Source: CAYMTN01 sp964393335 (lineage in GTDB: Bacteria; Chloroflexota; Anaerolineae; Aggregatilineales; Aggregatilineaceae). From it: a stretch of DNA of 21,820 nt. A model generated the notes under the pieces. It saw only the letters and a program-made list of their open reading frames with translations. It did no database searches and had not been told where the DNA came from. Made by a program: the position numbers and the translations under genes. Position 1 is the first letter of the stretch; the number at the start of each line of letters is the position of its first letter. Location of the stretch: assembly GCA_964393335.1 (NCBI GenBank), contig CAYMTN010000073.1, positions 1 through 21,820 of the forward strand. The letters run 5' to 3'. Below are positions 5,938-14,721 of this stretch, one piece after another.

Positions 5938-8127
5938 ATGCACGACGACAGTCTCTCATGCGCCGATACGCAGCCACATGCCCCGCTGCGGGGCGCGCGC
6001 CGCGTATGGGCGGCGCTCAAAGCGGCGCTGACGCCCTACCGGGACGTCATCGCGGCGGCCCTGGCGCTGCTGGCCGTGGTCTGCATGGCGCTCAGCGCCT
6101 ACGGGTTCCAACCGCGAATCGAGAGTCTGGCTCACTACCGCCCCACGCTTGGCCCAAAGGATTATTACGATGTCTACGCGCCCTGGGCGGCGCTGACCGG
6201 GGCGCTGCTGTTGATAGGAGCGCTGGCTTTCGCGCGGCGCGGATCGCGGCCCGTACCGGCGCGACTCCCGGCGTCCCTGGACGCGCTCAGGCCGGTGTGG
6301 GCGTGGGTGCTGGTTGTGCCGGGCACGCTGCTGTTACTCGCCGCCGCCGAGATCAACGGCGGGCTGCTCGGCGTGACGCGGCTGTGGGGGGCCTCGCCGC
6401 GCCTGCAATTGGCCCTGCTGGTGGGCGGGATACTGCTGGTCGGGGCGGGGCTGGGCGGCGTCGGCTGGGCGCGCCGGGACGCGGTCACCCGCGCCGCATA
6501 CCGTGAAGTCACGCTGCTGCTGATCCTGACGGCGCTGGCGCTCGGCGTGCGCTTCTGGCACCTGGGCGATACGGTGCGCGTGATGGTCGATGAGAGCCAT
6601 TTCGCGCTGGGCGTGACGTATTTCTGGGCGTATCCCGATACGAGACTGCTCACGCCGATGCCGACTTCGGCGTCCTTCCCGTTTATTTACGCCTACGGGC
6701 AGTCGGGCATGGTGGCGATCTTCGGGCGGAACCTGTGGGGGCTGCGTGCCCTGAGCGCGGTCTGCGGGGCGCTGACCGTCCCGGCGCTGTACCTGCTGGC
6801 GCGCGAGCTGTTCGACCGCACGACCGCGATCCTGGCGGGGCTGGTGCTGCTCACCTTTCCGCCGAACCTGCATTACAGCCGCCTCGCGCTGAACAACATC
6901 GCGGACCCGTTGTTTGGCACGCTGGCGCTGGCGCTGCTGGCCCGCGCGCTGCGGACGCGCCAGCGGTGGGCGTATGCGCTGGGCGGCGTGATGCTCGGCC
7001 TGACGCAGTATTTTTACGAGGGCGGGCGCATTTTGTTCCCGGCGCTGGCGGGCGTCTGGCTGGCGGGCGGATTCATCCTGTGGCGCGCGCCGGGCGCGCT
7101 GCGTCTATCCCCGCGCGGCGTGGCGGTGGCGGCGCTGGCGTTTGTGCTGGTTGCCATGCCGGTTTATTACACGCTGGCCGGGATCGGCTTCCCGCTCTTT
7201 GATCGTATCGAAAAAACCGAGATGGACAGCGCGTATTGGGAGCGCAACCGCGAACCGGATACGCTCAACACGCGGTTCGTGCACTTCAAACATTCATTGC
7301 TGGCGTACGTCAACGGGCCGGAGAACACCGTCTATCACTACTACCTGTATTACGGCGGCAAACACCCGCTCGTGCTGGAAACCACGGTGCCCGCCTTTTT
7401 GCTGGGACTGGTCATCGCCGCGTGGCGCTGGCGGAGTCCGGGCGTGCTGCCGGTGCTGTGGGTGCTGGCGACGTCGGCGGGCAACGCGCTGCTGGTCGAG
7501 AGCGCGGTTTCCGCGCGCTACGTGGTCGTGTTTCCGGCGCTGGCGCTGCTGATCGCGTTGGGCATCCGCTGCACGCTGCCGCTGATCTGGCCGGGCCACC
7601 ACTTCCTGCGCGCGCAGACGGCGCTCATGCTGCTGCTGGCCGCCGGGATCGCAATCGGGCAGGGCGCGTACTACTTCGGCCCGTTCCACCACCTGTTCGA
7701 GCGCGAGGTCCGGCTGCACGTGATGGCCGACGCCGAAGACGCGCTGCTGCGCTCGCGGGACTTCCCGCCCGGCACGCAGATTCACCTCGTCGCGGACGGA
7801 ATCCTGCCGCAGACTGACGCGCAGCATTTCATGAACTTCCTGGCCGACAATCTGATCGTCGAGGTGATCGCGCCCGATCAGTTCACTCCGGCGTACCTGA
7901 AAGGCCTGCCGCGCGACGTGGGCCACGCGTTTTTTGTCCGCTTAGGCGATCCACCGTCGCAACTGCTGGCGACCGTGTTCCCTGGCGGCGCGTTCGAGTT
8001 CAGCCCCTACGACGTGCCCGACGGGAAGGCGCTGGTCCTGTTTTACGTCCCGGCTGAGCAGCCCGCTCCGGCGGTTGGCTGGACCGGTCGGCACCGCGCC
8101 CAAAATCCCAAATCAGGCGTACAATGA
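5938..8127 (+). CDS. PMT/GT39-like integral membrane glycosyltransferase
   Basis: 729 residues from ATG at 5938, preceded by GGAG 11 bp upstream; the open frame begins at 5749 but that part overlaps the probable promoter. A short cytoplasmic tail is followed by about 14-16 hydrophobic helices. The first large loop carries MVDESHFALG with Asp218-Glu219, the acidic pair typical of GT-C enzymes of the PMT/ArnT type, and later LHYSRLALNNIADPLFG and QYFYEGGRILFPALAGVW fit the same group. Such enzymes move a sugar from a polyprenyl-phosphate donor to a protein or lipid outside the membrane. A soluble segment of about 115 residues ends the protein. A secreted protein gene follows at 48 bp and may be co-transcribed. 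Donor and acceptor cannot be told from sequence. Confidence 0.88.
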   Translation: MHDDSLSCADTQPHAPLRGARRVWAALKAALTPYRDVIAAALALLAVVCMALSAYGFQPRIESLAHYRPTLGPKDYYDVYAPWAALTGALLLIGALAFARRGSRPVPARLPASLDALRPVWAWVLVVPGTLLLLAAAEINGGLLGVTRLWGASPRLQLALLVGGILLVGAGLGGVGWARRDAVTRAAYREVTLLLILTALALGVRFWHLGDTVRVMVDESHFALGVTYFWAYPDTRLLTPMPTSASFPFIYAYGQSGMVAIFGRNLWGLRALSAVCGALTVPALYLLARELFDRTTAILAGLVLLTFPPNLHYSRLALNNIADPLFGTLALALLARALRTRQRWAYALGGVMLGLTQYFYEGGRILFPALAGVWLAGGFILWRAPGALRLSPRGVAVAALAFVLVAMPVYYTLAGIGFPLFDRIEKTEMDSAYWERNREPDTLNTRFVHFKHSLLAYVNGPENTVYHYYLYYGGKHPLVLETTVPAFLLGLVIAAWRWRSPGVLPVLWVLATSAGNALLVESAVSARYVVVFPALALLIALGIRCTLPLIWPGHHFLRAQTALMLLLAAGIAIGQGAYYFGPFHHLFEREVRLHVMADAEDALLRSRDFPPGTQIHLVADGILPQTDAQHFMNFLADNLIVEVIAPDQFTPAYLKGLPRDVGHAFFVRLGDPPSQLLATVFPGGAFEFSPYDVPDGKALVLFYVPAEQPAPAVGWTGRHRAQNPKSGVQ

Positions 8128-8175
8128 AGGTACGTGTATCACGTGCGTATTGGCACGTTTGAGGAGGTACCTTGT

Positions 8176-9714
8176 ATGAGACGCTTTAAGTTAGTCATAA
8201 TGCTGGCACTTGTTGGTATCATCCTGGCGGTGGGCAGGGTGGGGGCGCAAGACGGAGACTCGCTGATCCGCAACGGAGATTTTGCGCACGGGCTGAACTA
8301 TTGGGCCGTCGATCAGCCGTGTTCAAGCTGTTGGATGGACGTACAGGTCGATGCCGCATCGGGCGGCAACGTCCTGGCGTGGGAACGCACCAACGCGGGT
8401 GGCAGCGGCAGCGCGATCATGGCGCGGCAAATGCTCGGCGTGGACGTGAGCGGCTACGCCCACCTGCGGCTGGCCCTGGAAGTCCGCGTGAACAGCCACA
8501 GCCTGCCCAACAGCGGCTGGTGGAGCGACGAACACGGCGGCAGCGGCGAGTACCCGGTCAAGCTGTCCCTGGCCTTCACGGACGCGGCAGGCCAGTCGTT
8601 CGAGTGGTCGCGTGGGTATCTGATCACGCATGACGGCTCAACCGCGCTGCGCAACTATCAGGTCGTGCCTGCCGGGCAGTGGGTCACGGTCGATACCGAC
8701 GTGTTCGAGGCCGGGCAGTGGTTGGACGCGCGGGGTAATCCGCTGCCCGCTCCGGCGCAGCTCACCAGTCTGGCGATTGGCGGCAGCGGGTGGGACTTCA
8801 GTGGGGCGGCGCGCGGCGTCGTCTTGACGACGGAGGGCGGCGATACCGGCAGCGAGATGATCAGCGGGCTGGTCGTCGAGGAGTACCCGCTCGTGTCGGC
8901 TGCCGAGGACACGCCCGATCACTTTGAGTTCAAGCAGCGGCTCACCGACCAGATTCTGAACGTGCGCTGGACATGGCGCAACCCCGATCCGACTGTGCAG
9001 ATCGCACAAATCAGCCAGGCGATCAGCGCGTGGGGCTATTCGCTGGTCCCCACGCCGGGCGACCCCAACGCCACCGCGCTGTATTACAATGACGCGCCGC
9101 TCGTCACCGACATCACACACGTCTGGCCGCTGGCGGTCAGTGCATCCGGCACGGATTTCCGGCTGCTGGTCGATTCGATGTCACAGTCAACGCTGGTCGT
9201 TCTGCCGGATACAGTCGGGCAGGTGGACAGCACGCATTTTGTCTCTATCGCGCCGGTGTTCGTCGGCGACGACCTGATCGAGGTGTATGCCGATTGGGAT
9301 CGTCCGGCGTTCGAGGTGCGGCGCAACGGGCAGACCGAGTACGTGCTGCTGCCTCAGGAGCCGTTCGTCGAGCCGCCGGTGAAAGCGCTGTTCGCGTGGA
9401 ACGGGCATTGGGTCTTGCAGACCGACACTGCCGCGATCATCGACGGGCAGAGCCTCAACGAGCAGATCGGCGCGGCTGAGGTCATTGGCTGGCAGTTGAT
9501 CGTCGGGCAACCGTTCTATTTCTTCACGTACGAGGGGCGGCTCGCCATGTCGTATGCCGGGCAGATCGTCGAGCCGTACCGCTACGATCAGATCGTGCAC
9601 GATCAGTGCTGCGAGGGATCGATGTTCAACCTGAGCGGCAACGGCACGATGGTCTGGTTCTACGCGCTGCGGGATGGCATGTGGCTGTACGTCGAGGCGG
9701 GCGTGTACGGGTAG
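8176..9714 (+). CDS. Secreted beta-rich protein of unknown function with N-terminal carbohydrate-binding-like domain
   Basis: 512 residues from ATG at 8176, which has an excellent GAGGAGGT ribosome site about 7 bp upstream. Residues 1-25 are a signal peptide (Arg start, hydrophobic core, cleavage near GAQ-DGDS). The mature start NGDFAHGLNYW matches the opening of CBM4/9/22-type jelly-roll modules (N-x-DF-x-x-G-x-x-W), and about 30-235 reads as a beta sandwich. The second half (about 245-512) is Tyr/Trp-rich and beta-like, ending YDQIVHDQCCEGSMFNLSG and WFYALRDGMWLYVEAG, with an unusual CC pair. No catalytic motif is recognised. It probably works outside the cell, perhaps binding glycan or being glycosylated by the upstream enzyme (inference). 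A terminator follows at once. Confidence 0.85.
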   Translation: MRRFKLVIMLALVGIILAVGRVGAQDGDSLIRNGDFAHGLNYWAVDQPCSSCWMDVQVDAASGGNVLAWERTNAGGSGSAIMARQMLGVDVSGYAHLRLALEVRVNSHSLPNSGWWSDEHGGSGEYPVKLSLAFTDAAGQSFEWSRGYLITHDGSTALRNYQVVPAGQWVTVDTDVFEAGQWLDARGNPLPAPAQLTSLAIGGSGWDFSGAARGVVLTTEGGDTGSEMISGLVVEEYPLVSAAEDTPDHFEFKQRLTDQILNVRWTWRNPDPTVQIAQISQAISAWGYSLVPTPGDPNATALYYNDAPLVTDITHVWPLAVSASGTDFRLLVDSMSQSTLVVLPDTVGQVDSTHFVSIAPVFVGDDLIEVYADWDRPAFEVRRNGQTEYVLLPQEPFVEPPVKALFAWNGHWVLQTDTAAIIDGQSLNEQIGAAEVIGWQLIVGQPFYFFTYEGRLAMSYAGQIVEPYRYDQIVHDQCCEGSMFNLSGNGTMVWFYALRDGMWLYVEAGVYG

Positions 9715-9715
9715 T

Positions 9716-9747
9716 GCCGTCTGGCGCACGTACACAGGCGGTTTTTT
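9716..9747 (+). terminator. Intrinsic terminator of the glycosyltransferase/secreted-protein operon
   Basis: CCGTCTG (9717-9723) pairs with CAGGCGG (9735-9741), seven pairs including one T-G wobble, and is followed directly by six T (9742-9747). The stem begins 3 bp after the stop codon. Confidence 0.75.
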
Positions 9748-9784
9748 CCTAGAGGCGTTTGCCTCGCCCTGGACGCGTTTTTAC

Positions 9785-9812
9785 GTGCTGGCCGCTGTTA
9801 TGGGGCCAGCAC
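9785..9812. terminator. Hairpin overlapping the 3' end of the second glycosyltransferase gene
   Basis: Perfect 9-bp inverted repeat GTGCTGGCC (9785-9793) and GGCCAGCAC (9804-9812) with a 10-nt loop. The minus-strand stop codon (9800-9798) lies in the loop. There is no T-run after the stem on the minus strand, so it is a stable hairpin of terminator position but not a textbook intrinsic terminator. Confidence 0.45.
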
Positions 9813-11972
9813 GACGCTGTCATCCGGCAGGGCGTGCCCGGCGGCGTCACGGGCTGGCAGCCGCTCCAGCGTATCCGGGCGATACAGGCCGAGCGCCACC
9901 CGCCAGCCAGCGGCAGACGGCGGCACGTCGAAGGTGATGCAATCCGCGATCACTTCGCCGCGCGCCCAGACATGGGTCGGGTAGTTGCCGCCTTTAGGCG
10001 GCACATCCAGCGCGGCGAGGGGCGATCCGTCGTGCGCCACGACGTGCACGAAGATCGTGTAATCGTAGTCTGGCCTGTGGAGGGCCACCCAACGCAGGCA
10101 CACTGTCGCGTGGCCGGATTCGACGGTCAGGCGTGGCGTCTCCAGGCCGATGCTGCTGCCGAAGAAGGTGACCGGGTCGGCGGGCTGCGGGTCGCCATTG
10201 ATCGCGATGCGCCCGACAGCCGGCGTCACCGGCTGGCCGCTGGCGTCCAGCGCGGTCAGCGTGCGACCGGCTGCCGGATCGTACAGACCGGCGACCAGCA
10301 GATCGACCATTTGCTGCGGCGCGTCCGGCGGAATCTTGATCGTATAATGCTCGGCCCACGTCTCGCCCGCCCGCCAATCCGTCGCGAGTAAATTGCCGGT
10401 TCCGGGCAGACTGTCGCGCCGGACGGTGTTCGTGTCCACGCTGTGCAGGTAGGTCTGTAACTGGGTGTCAGCCGGGCGCAAGGCGCGCCAGATCAGCGTC
10501 AGCGTGATCGTATCGCCGGGCCGCGCGGTGGGGCTGGCCGGTGAGAAGCCGGTCAGCTCGGCCACGCCCTCGTAGGTGTAATCGAGCGGCACGGCGATGG
10601 TGTCCGGCACGCTAGAAACGCGGTAGGCTGGTAAAAAATAACCGAACAGGCTGATCGCCGCGACCAGTGCCAGGGCTGCCACGCCGCCGATAGCGATCAC
10701 CGGCGCAATGCGGCGCGGTATCCAGGCGTCCAGCCCGTAAGCCATCAATGCCGCCCACGCGGCGATGCCCGGCAGCACGTACCGTCCCTGGTTGCCGGAC
10801 CAGGCCGTAGCCGCCCAGTACACCGTCACGCCGGCCCACGCCAGTGCAAAGACCGCGACGACCACCGCCAGCCGCACGCCGCGCCACTCGATCCCCCGGC
10901 GACGCGCCGCCCACCCGGCGCGCAGCGCCTGCAATCCCAGCCCCGCCAGCGAGACGATCACCAGCGCGTCGAACAGGGTGTAGACCGGCTGCGCGACGGC
11001 GACCGCGCCCTGTCCGAAGCGCGCCCAGGCCGTTTCGTAGGCGAACGGCAGGCGGTCCCGCGCGATGTCCAACGCCAGCTCGCCGGGCCGGATGACCTCG
11101 CTTGACCACGTCGTGAGCGTGGCATCCGTCAGGGCCGGATCGTGATACCGGATCGTGTTGGCGGCGAACCACCAGCCCGCGACCAGCGCGGTCGCGCCCG
11201 CTGCCAGCGGTACGAAACGCCACGCGCGCCGGTCGAGCGCAAACACCAGCCCGATCGGAATCCCGGCAAACACCGCGCTCACCTTCGTGATCAGCATCGC
11301 TCCCGCGACCGCGCCCAGCAGCACCGCCCCGCGCCGCGTCGGACCGTCGCGTAACTGCCGCACGGCCAGCCACAGGCTGAGCGTCGCCAGGAAGATCAAC
11401 AGGTTGTCATTGCTGATCAGGCCGGACAGGTACAAAAACTGCGGCCAGAAGGCCACGATACCCAGCGCCAGCAGACGACGCGCGGGCCGGTCCGGCCACA
11501 ACAGCCGGAAAAAACGCTCGCTGACGATCACCGTGCCGGTGCTCAAGATGACCGCGATCAGGCGCAGGACGTGGACCGCCCGCGCGGTTGGACTGTTGCT
11601 ATTGGGGAACTGCTCGGCGCGCGTGTGGAGGTAGATGTTTTTGTTGTCGTTGCCGGGCACATGGATCATGGCCCCGTAGTACGGGTTCAGCCGCCCGTCG
11701 ATCTGCGGAAAGTCGCCGTCGTCCAACAAGGCGGCCAGCGGCGCGGCCAGCAGGTAATACAGCGGGGCCTGGTGGTATTCGCCGCGCACCTGCGCCAGCG
11801 GGTCGGGTAGGGCGCGCGTATCCACCAGCGTGCGGATGTAGCGGTAATGTTCGATCTCGTCCGGTCCCTCGAAGATCGGCCCGGCGCTGAACCCGATCGC
11901 CAGCAGCAGGTGGAGCACCACTACAGCCCCTACCAGCCACTGCTCGCGGGGAAACCGGCTCACCTGTGTCAC
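9798..11972 (-). CDS. GT-C-type membrane glycosyltransferase (PMT/DUF2142-like) with duplicated C-terminal beta domain
   Basis: 724 residues from GTG at 11972; an in-frame TGA lies just upstream, and GGAG is about 12 bp away. After one helix comes FEGPDEIEHYRYI with Asp38-Glu39, the acidic loop motif of PMT-like GT-C enzymes and of DUF2142 proteins, then about ten more helices to residue 445. The C-terminal 270 residues are soluble, probably outside the cell, and appear duplicated: GDTITLTLIWRAL...RAGETW...LLVAGLYDPAAG matches VCLRWVALHRP...WARGEV...VALGLYRPDTLERLPARD. Likely role: polyprenyl-phosphate-sugar-dependent glycosyl transfer to a surface acceptor. It converges on the other glycosyltransferase operon; both may serve the same glycan. 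A TATACAAT -10-like box (12017-12010) lies upstream, with a poor -35. Confidence 0.86.
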   Translation of the reverse strand: MTQVSRFPREQWLVGAVVVLHLLLAIGFSAGPIFEGPDEIEHYRYIRTLVDTRALPDPLAQVRGEYHQAPLYYLLAAPLAALLDDGDFPQIDGRLNPYYGAMIHVPGNDNKNIYLHTRAEQFPNSNSPTARAVHVLRLIAVILSTGTVIVSERFFRLLWPDRPARRLLALGIVAFWPQFLYLSGLISNDNLLIFLATLSLWLAVRQLRDGPTRRGAVLLGAVAGAMLITKVSAVFAGIPIGLVFALDRRAWRFVPLAAGATALVAGWWFAANTIRYHDPALTDATLTTWSSEVIRPGELALDIARDRLPFAYETAWARFGQGAVAVAQPVYTLFDALVIVSLAGLGLQALRAGWAARRRGIEWRGVRLAVVVAVFALAWAGVTVYWAATAWSGNQGRYVLPGIAAWAALMAYGLDAWIPRRIAPVIAIGGVAALALVAAISLFGYFLPAYRVSSVPDTIAVPLDYTYEGVAELTGFSPASPTARPGDTITLTLIWRALRPADTQLQTYLHSVDTNTVRRDSLPGTGNLLATDWRAGETWAEHYTIKIPPDAPQQMVDLLVAGLYDPAAGRTLTALDASGQPVTPAVGRIAINGDPQPADPVTFFGSSIGLETPRLTVESGHATVCLRWVALHRPDYDYTIFVHVVAHDGSPLAALDVPPKGGNYPTHVWARGEVIADCITFDVPPSAAGWRVALGLYRPDTLERLPARDAAGHALPDDSVVLAP

Positions 11973-12103
11973 TGCCCGTCACCACTCCTTGCCAGCCCGA
12001 AACGGCCCGATTGTATACCACGCGCCGGACTCTGACGACATCCGCGAATCCGCGTAGCAGAGCGCCCCTGCCTGTGCTATAGTCGGCCTCAGAGGTCATG
12101 CGG

Positions 12104-12226
12104 CCCTCACCCCTAAATCCCGCGTATGCGGCGCATACGACCTCCCACAGAGTAGGCGAGGGGACTTATTCCCAATGGTGGGTTGTCTCCTCTCTCCTGC
12201 TTGGCGGGAGAGGCCGGGGGTGAGGG
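12104..12226 (+). repeat. 123-bp palindromic MITE-like element, left of the peptidase cluster
   Basis: Terminal inverted repeats CCCTCACCCC (12104-12113) and GGGGTGAGGG (12217-12226). Internal landmarks are the palindrome CGTATGCGGCGCATACG (12123-12139) and a CTCTCC/GGAGAG hairpin around CTGCTTGGCG. The same landmarks recur in reverse order and orientation at 15865-15990. It fills much of the 321-bp space between the divergent glycosyltransferase and peptidase genes; no transposase is present. Confidence 0.8.
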
Positions 12227-12293
12227 TATTCAAGCGACCTCTCAATCAGCCGGTATCTGCACGATCCTACACTATTTGAGAAAGCGTTCATCC

Positions 12294-13421
12294 ATGACAA
12301 AAAATCTTGCGGTTGAAATGGCGAAAATCCTGACCGAGTACAGCTCGCCCGTACAGCCGGGCGAGTACGTGACGATTGCGGGCAACGCGTACACCTGCGG
12401 CCCGCTGATCGACGCGCTGTTTGAAGCGATTCTCAAGCGCGGCGGCATCCCCAACGTGCAGGGCAGCAGCCTGATCGGGGCTGATTACTGCGACCTGTTC
12501 GAGCTATACCTGCGCGAAGCCAGCGCCGAGCAGCTTGATCGCCTGGATTCGACGATCATGCACTGGGTCAACGCGTCGGACGCGATCTTTTTCATCAAAG
12601 CGCCGTCCAACACCAAGGCGCTGACCCTGATCGACCCGGACCGCATCAGCCGGGTCAGGAAGGCGCATCAGCCGTTCAGCGAGCGCTACCTGGAACGCTA
12701 CGCGCAAAACGAGCTGCGCTGGACGGTCGCCGGTTGGCCGACGGCAGCGTCGGCGCAAACCGCCGAAATGGGCCTGCTCGATTACCAGGACTTCGTCGCC
12801 AAAGCGTGCGGGCTGGACCAGCCGGACCCGGTCGCCTACTGGCAGGCGTTCCGCACCATGCAAGAAAAACTCGTCGCGTGGCTGGCGGGTAAAAAACACG
12901 CCGAGGTCAAAGGCCCTGGCATTGATCTATCGCTTGACTTCCAGGGCCGCCCCTGGATTAGCTGTCACGGCGAGTTGAACTTCCCCGACGGCGAAATTTT
13001 CACCAGCCCGGTCGAGGACTCGGTCGAGGGCACGGTCGAATTTAACTATCCCGGCGTTTACCAGGGCAACGAGGTCGATGGCGTGAAATTACGCTTCGAA
13101 CACGGGCGCGCGGTCGAGGCATCGGCCACCAAAGGCGAGGCCTACCTGATCAAGACGCTCGACACGGACGCGGGCGCGCGCCGCCTGGGCGAATTCGCCA
13201 TCGGCACGAACATGGGCGTGCAGCAGATGACACGCAGCATCCTGTTCGACGAGAAGATCGGCGGCTCGATCCACATGGCGCTGGGTCGCAGCTACGAGGA
13301 ATCGAAGGGCGAGAACCAGAGTGCGATCCACTGGGACATGGTCCACAACATGAAAGATGGCGGCGAGATCACCATCGACGGCGAGCTGTTCTACCGCGCC
13401 GGGGAATTCCTGGTGCCGTAA
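12294..13421 (+). CDS. M29-family (AmpS/AmpT-like) metallo-aminopeptidase, copy 1
   Basis: 375 residues from ATG at 12294; the frame opens at 12183 but the extra part translates the repeat element. Length and motifs fit clan MQ family M29 aminopeptidases, which remove N-terminal residues using two metal ions. Candidate metal ligands and catalytic residues: Glu234 in FPDGEIFTSPVEDSVEG, Glu300 in RRLGEFAIGTN, His327 in SIHMALG, and His346/Asp348 in SAIHWDMV. Tyr334, seven residues after His327, is the conserved family tyrosine and is present here. No signal peptide, so cytoplasmic. Ribosome site is poor (GAGAAAG). A strong terminator follows, so this copy is transcribed apart from copies 2 and 3. 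Copies 1 and 3 share GLDQPDPVA and ISCHG, so they look closer to each other than to copy 2. Confidence 0.93.
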   Translation: MTKNLAVEMAKILTEYSSPVQPGEYVTIAGNAYTCGPLIDALFEAILKRGGIPNVQGSSLIGADYCDLFELYLREASAEQLDRLDSTIMHWVNASDAIFFIKAPSNTKALTLIDPDRISRVRKAHQPFSERYLERYAQNELRWTVAGWPTAASAQTAEMGLLDYQDFVAKACGLDQPDPVAYWQAFRTMQEKLVAWLAGKKHAEVKGPGIDLSLDFQGRPWISCHGELNFPDGEIFTSPVEDSVEGTVEFNYPGVYQGNEVDGVKLRFEHGRAVEASATKGEAYLIKTLDTDAGARRLGEFAIGTNMGVQQMTRSILFDEKIGGSIHMALGRSYEESKGENQSAIHWDMVHNMKDGGEITIDGELFYRAGEFLVP

Positions 13422-13445
13422 CGATCACCGCCGGGTCGAATCAGC

Positions 13446-13469
13446 AAGGGCGCACACCGCGCCCTTTTT
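13446..13469 (+). terminator. Intrinsic terminator after M29 copy 1
   Basis: Perfect 8-bp stem AAGGGCGC (13446-13453) and GCGCCCTT (13459-13466) with loop ACACC, running into TTTTT (13465-13469). It lies 24 bp after the stop codon of copy 1. Confidence 0.9.
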
Positions 13470-13526
13470 GCTGCGAGCGCCGATCATGATTGTGAAGGTC
13501 GATATAAATTTTCTGTAGGGAGGCTG

Positions 13527-13555
13527 TTGAAATTTTTAATCATTCCATATAGAAT
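13527..13555 (+). promoter_or_regulatory. Sigma70-type promoter of the M29 copy 2-copy 3 operon
   Basis: TTGAAA (13527-13532), 17-bp spacer, TAGAAT (13550-13555), in an AT-rich island that contrasts with the GC-rich surroundings. Transcription would start near 13562, about 30 nt before ATG at 13593. AGGAG (13579-13583) gives a good ribosome site 9 bp before the start. Confidence 0.7.
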
Positions 13556-13592
13556 CTTGATCAAAGCCTTTTTTGTTCAGGAGTGAATACTC

Positions 13593-14699
13593 ATGACGTA
13601 CGATTTTGCCCCCAAACTGGCCGCGGTGCTGACCGGCTACTGCCGCCCCGTGCAGCCCGGCGATTACGTGGCGATCAATGCGCCGGTGGCAGCCGAGCCG
13701 CTGGTCGAAGCGCTGGTTGAAGCCGTGCTCAAACGCGGCGGTATCCCCAATGTGCAGGTAGGGCTGCCCAACTTGTTTGAGCTGTACCTGACGCACGGCT
13801 CGGATGCCCAGTTCGATTTTCAGGACCCCGTCTCGATGCTGCGCCTCAACACCGCCGACGTCTGGTTTACCATCCTGGCGGAAACCAACACCAAGTCGCT
13901 GGGAGCCATCCCGGCGGAACGTTTCGCGCGGTTTCAGCAGGGCCGCCGCGCCTACGTCGAACGTTACCTGGAACGCTGCGACGACGACTCGCTGCGCTGG
14001 AACATCACCGCCTGGCCGACACAGGCCGCCGCGCAGGAAGCCGAAATGGGGCTGGTGGCCTACACTAACTTCATGTACGACGCTGCCGGGTTGAATCACG
14101 CCGATCCGGTCGCACACTGGACCGCCTTCCGCGACCGGCAGGACCGGCTTATCCGCTGGCTGGCTGGCAAACGGCGCGTCGAGGTGCGCGGCCCCGGCGT
14201 CGAGCTGTCGCTGAGCATGGCGGGCCGGACGTGGGTCAACTGTTACGGCGTGCGCAACTTCCCCGATGGCGAAATTTTCACCTGTCCGGTTGAGGACTCG
14301 GTCAACGGCTGGGTCGCGTTCAACCTGCCGTCGGTGTATGACAGGCGCGAGGTCAACGGGGTCCGGCTGGTGTTCAAGGATGGCCGCGTCGTCGAGGCGT
14401 CCGCCGACAAGGGCGAAGATCACCTGTTCAGCCAGCTTGACCTGGACGCGGGCGCGCGCTGCCTGGGCGAATTCGCCATCGGCACGAATGACGGCATCAC
14501 CCGCTTCACGCGCTCGATTTTGTTCGACGAGAAGATGGGCGGTACTATTCACATGGCGCTCGGCAAAAGCGCCGGGGGCGCGGGCGGCACCAACACCAGC
14601 GCCATTCATTGGGATATGGTTCACGATATGAAAGACGGCGGTGAAATCACCGTCGATGGCGAGTTGTTTTACCGCGCCGGGGATTTCCTGGCGGGCTGA
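13593..14699 (+). CDS. M29-family metallo-aminopeptidase paralogue, copy 2 (family tyrosine replaced by Ala)
   Basis: 368 residues, ATG at 13593 with AGGAG 9 bp upstream. It aligns end to end with copy 1 and keeps the metal-ligand pattern: Glu227 in FPDGEIFTCPVEDSVNG, Glu293 in CLGEFAIGTN, His320 in TIHMALG, His339/Asp341 in AIHWDMV. The residue seven positions after His320 is Ala327, not Tyr, and the following loop is Gly-rich (AGGAGGTN). KGPG of copies 1 and 3 is RGPG here, and ISCHG is replaced by VNCYG. Aminopeptidase activity may therefore be changed or lost; this is inference. It is the first gene of an operon with copy 3 (22 bp apart). Confidence 0.9.
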   Translation: MTYDFAPKLAAVLTGYCRPVQPGDYVAINAPVAAEPLVEALVEAVLKRGGIPNVQVGLPNLFELYLTHGSDAQFDFQDPVSMLRLNTADVWFTILAETNTKSLGAIPAERFARFQQGRRAYVERYLERCDDDSLRWNITAWPTQAAAQEAEMGLVAYTNFMYDAAGLNHADPVAHWTAFRDRQDRLIRWLAGKRRVEVRGPGVELSLSMAGRTWVNCYGVRNFPDGEIFTCPVEDSVNGWVAFNLPSVYDRREVNGVRLVFKDGRVVEASADKGEDHLFSQLDLDAGARCLGEFAIGTNDGITRFTRSILFDEKMGGTIHMALGKSAGGAGGTNTSAIHWDMVHDMKDGGEITVDGELFYRAGDFLAG

Positions 14700-14721
14700 C
14701 ACACGGAAGGGAAGCTGACGC

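Noticed and set aside
12183..12293. N-terminal extension of M29 copy 1 by 37 codons
   Set aside because: It translates the end of the palindromic element; copies 2 and 3 align with the ATG at 12294.
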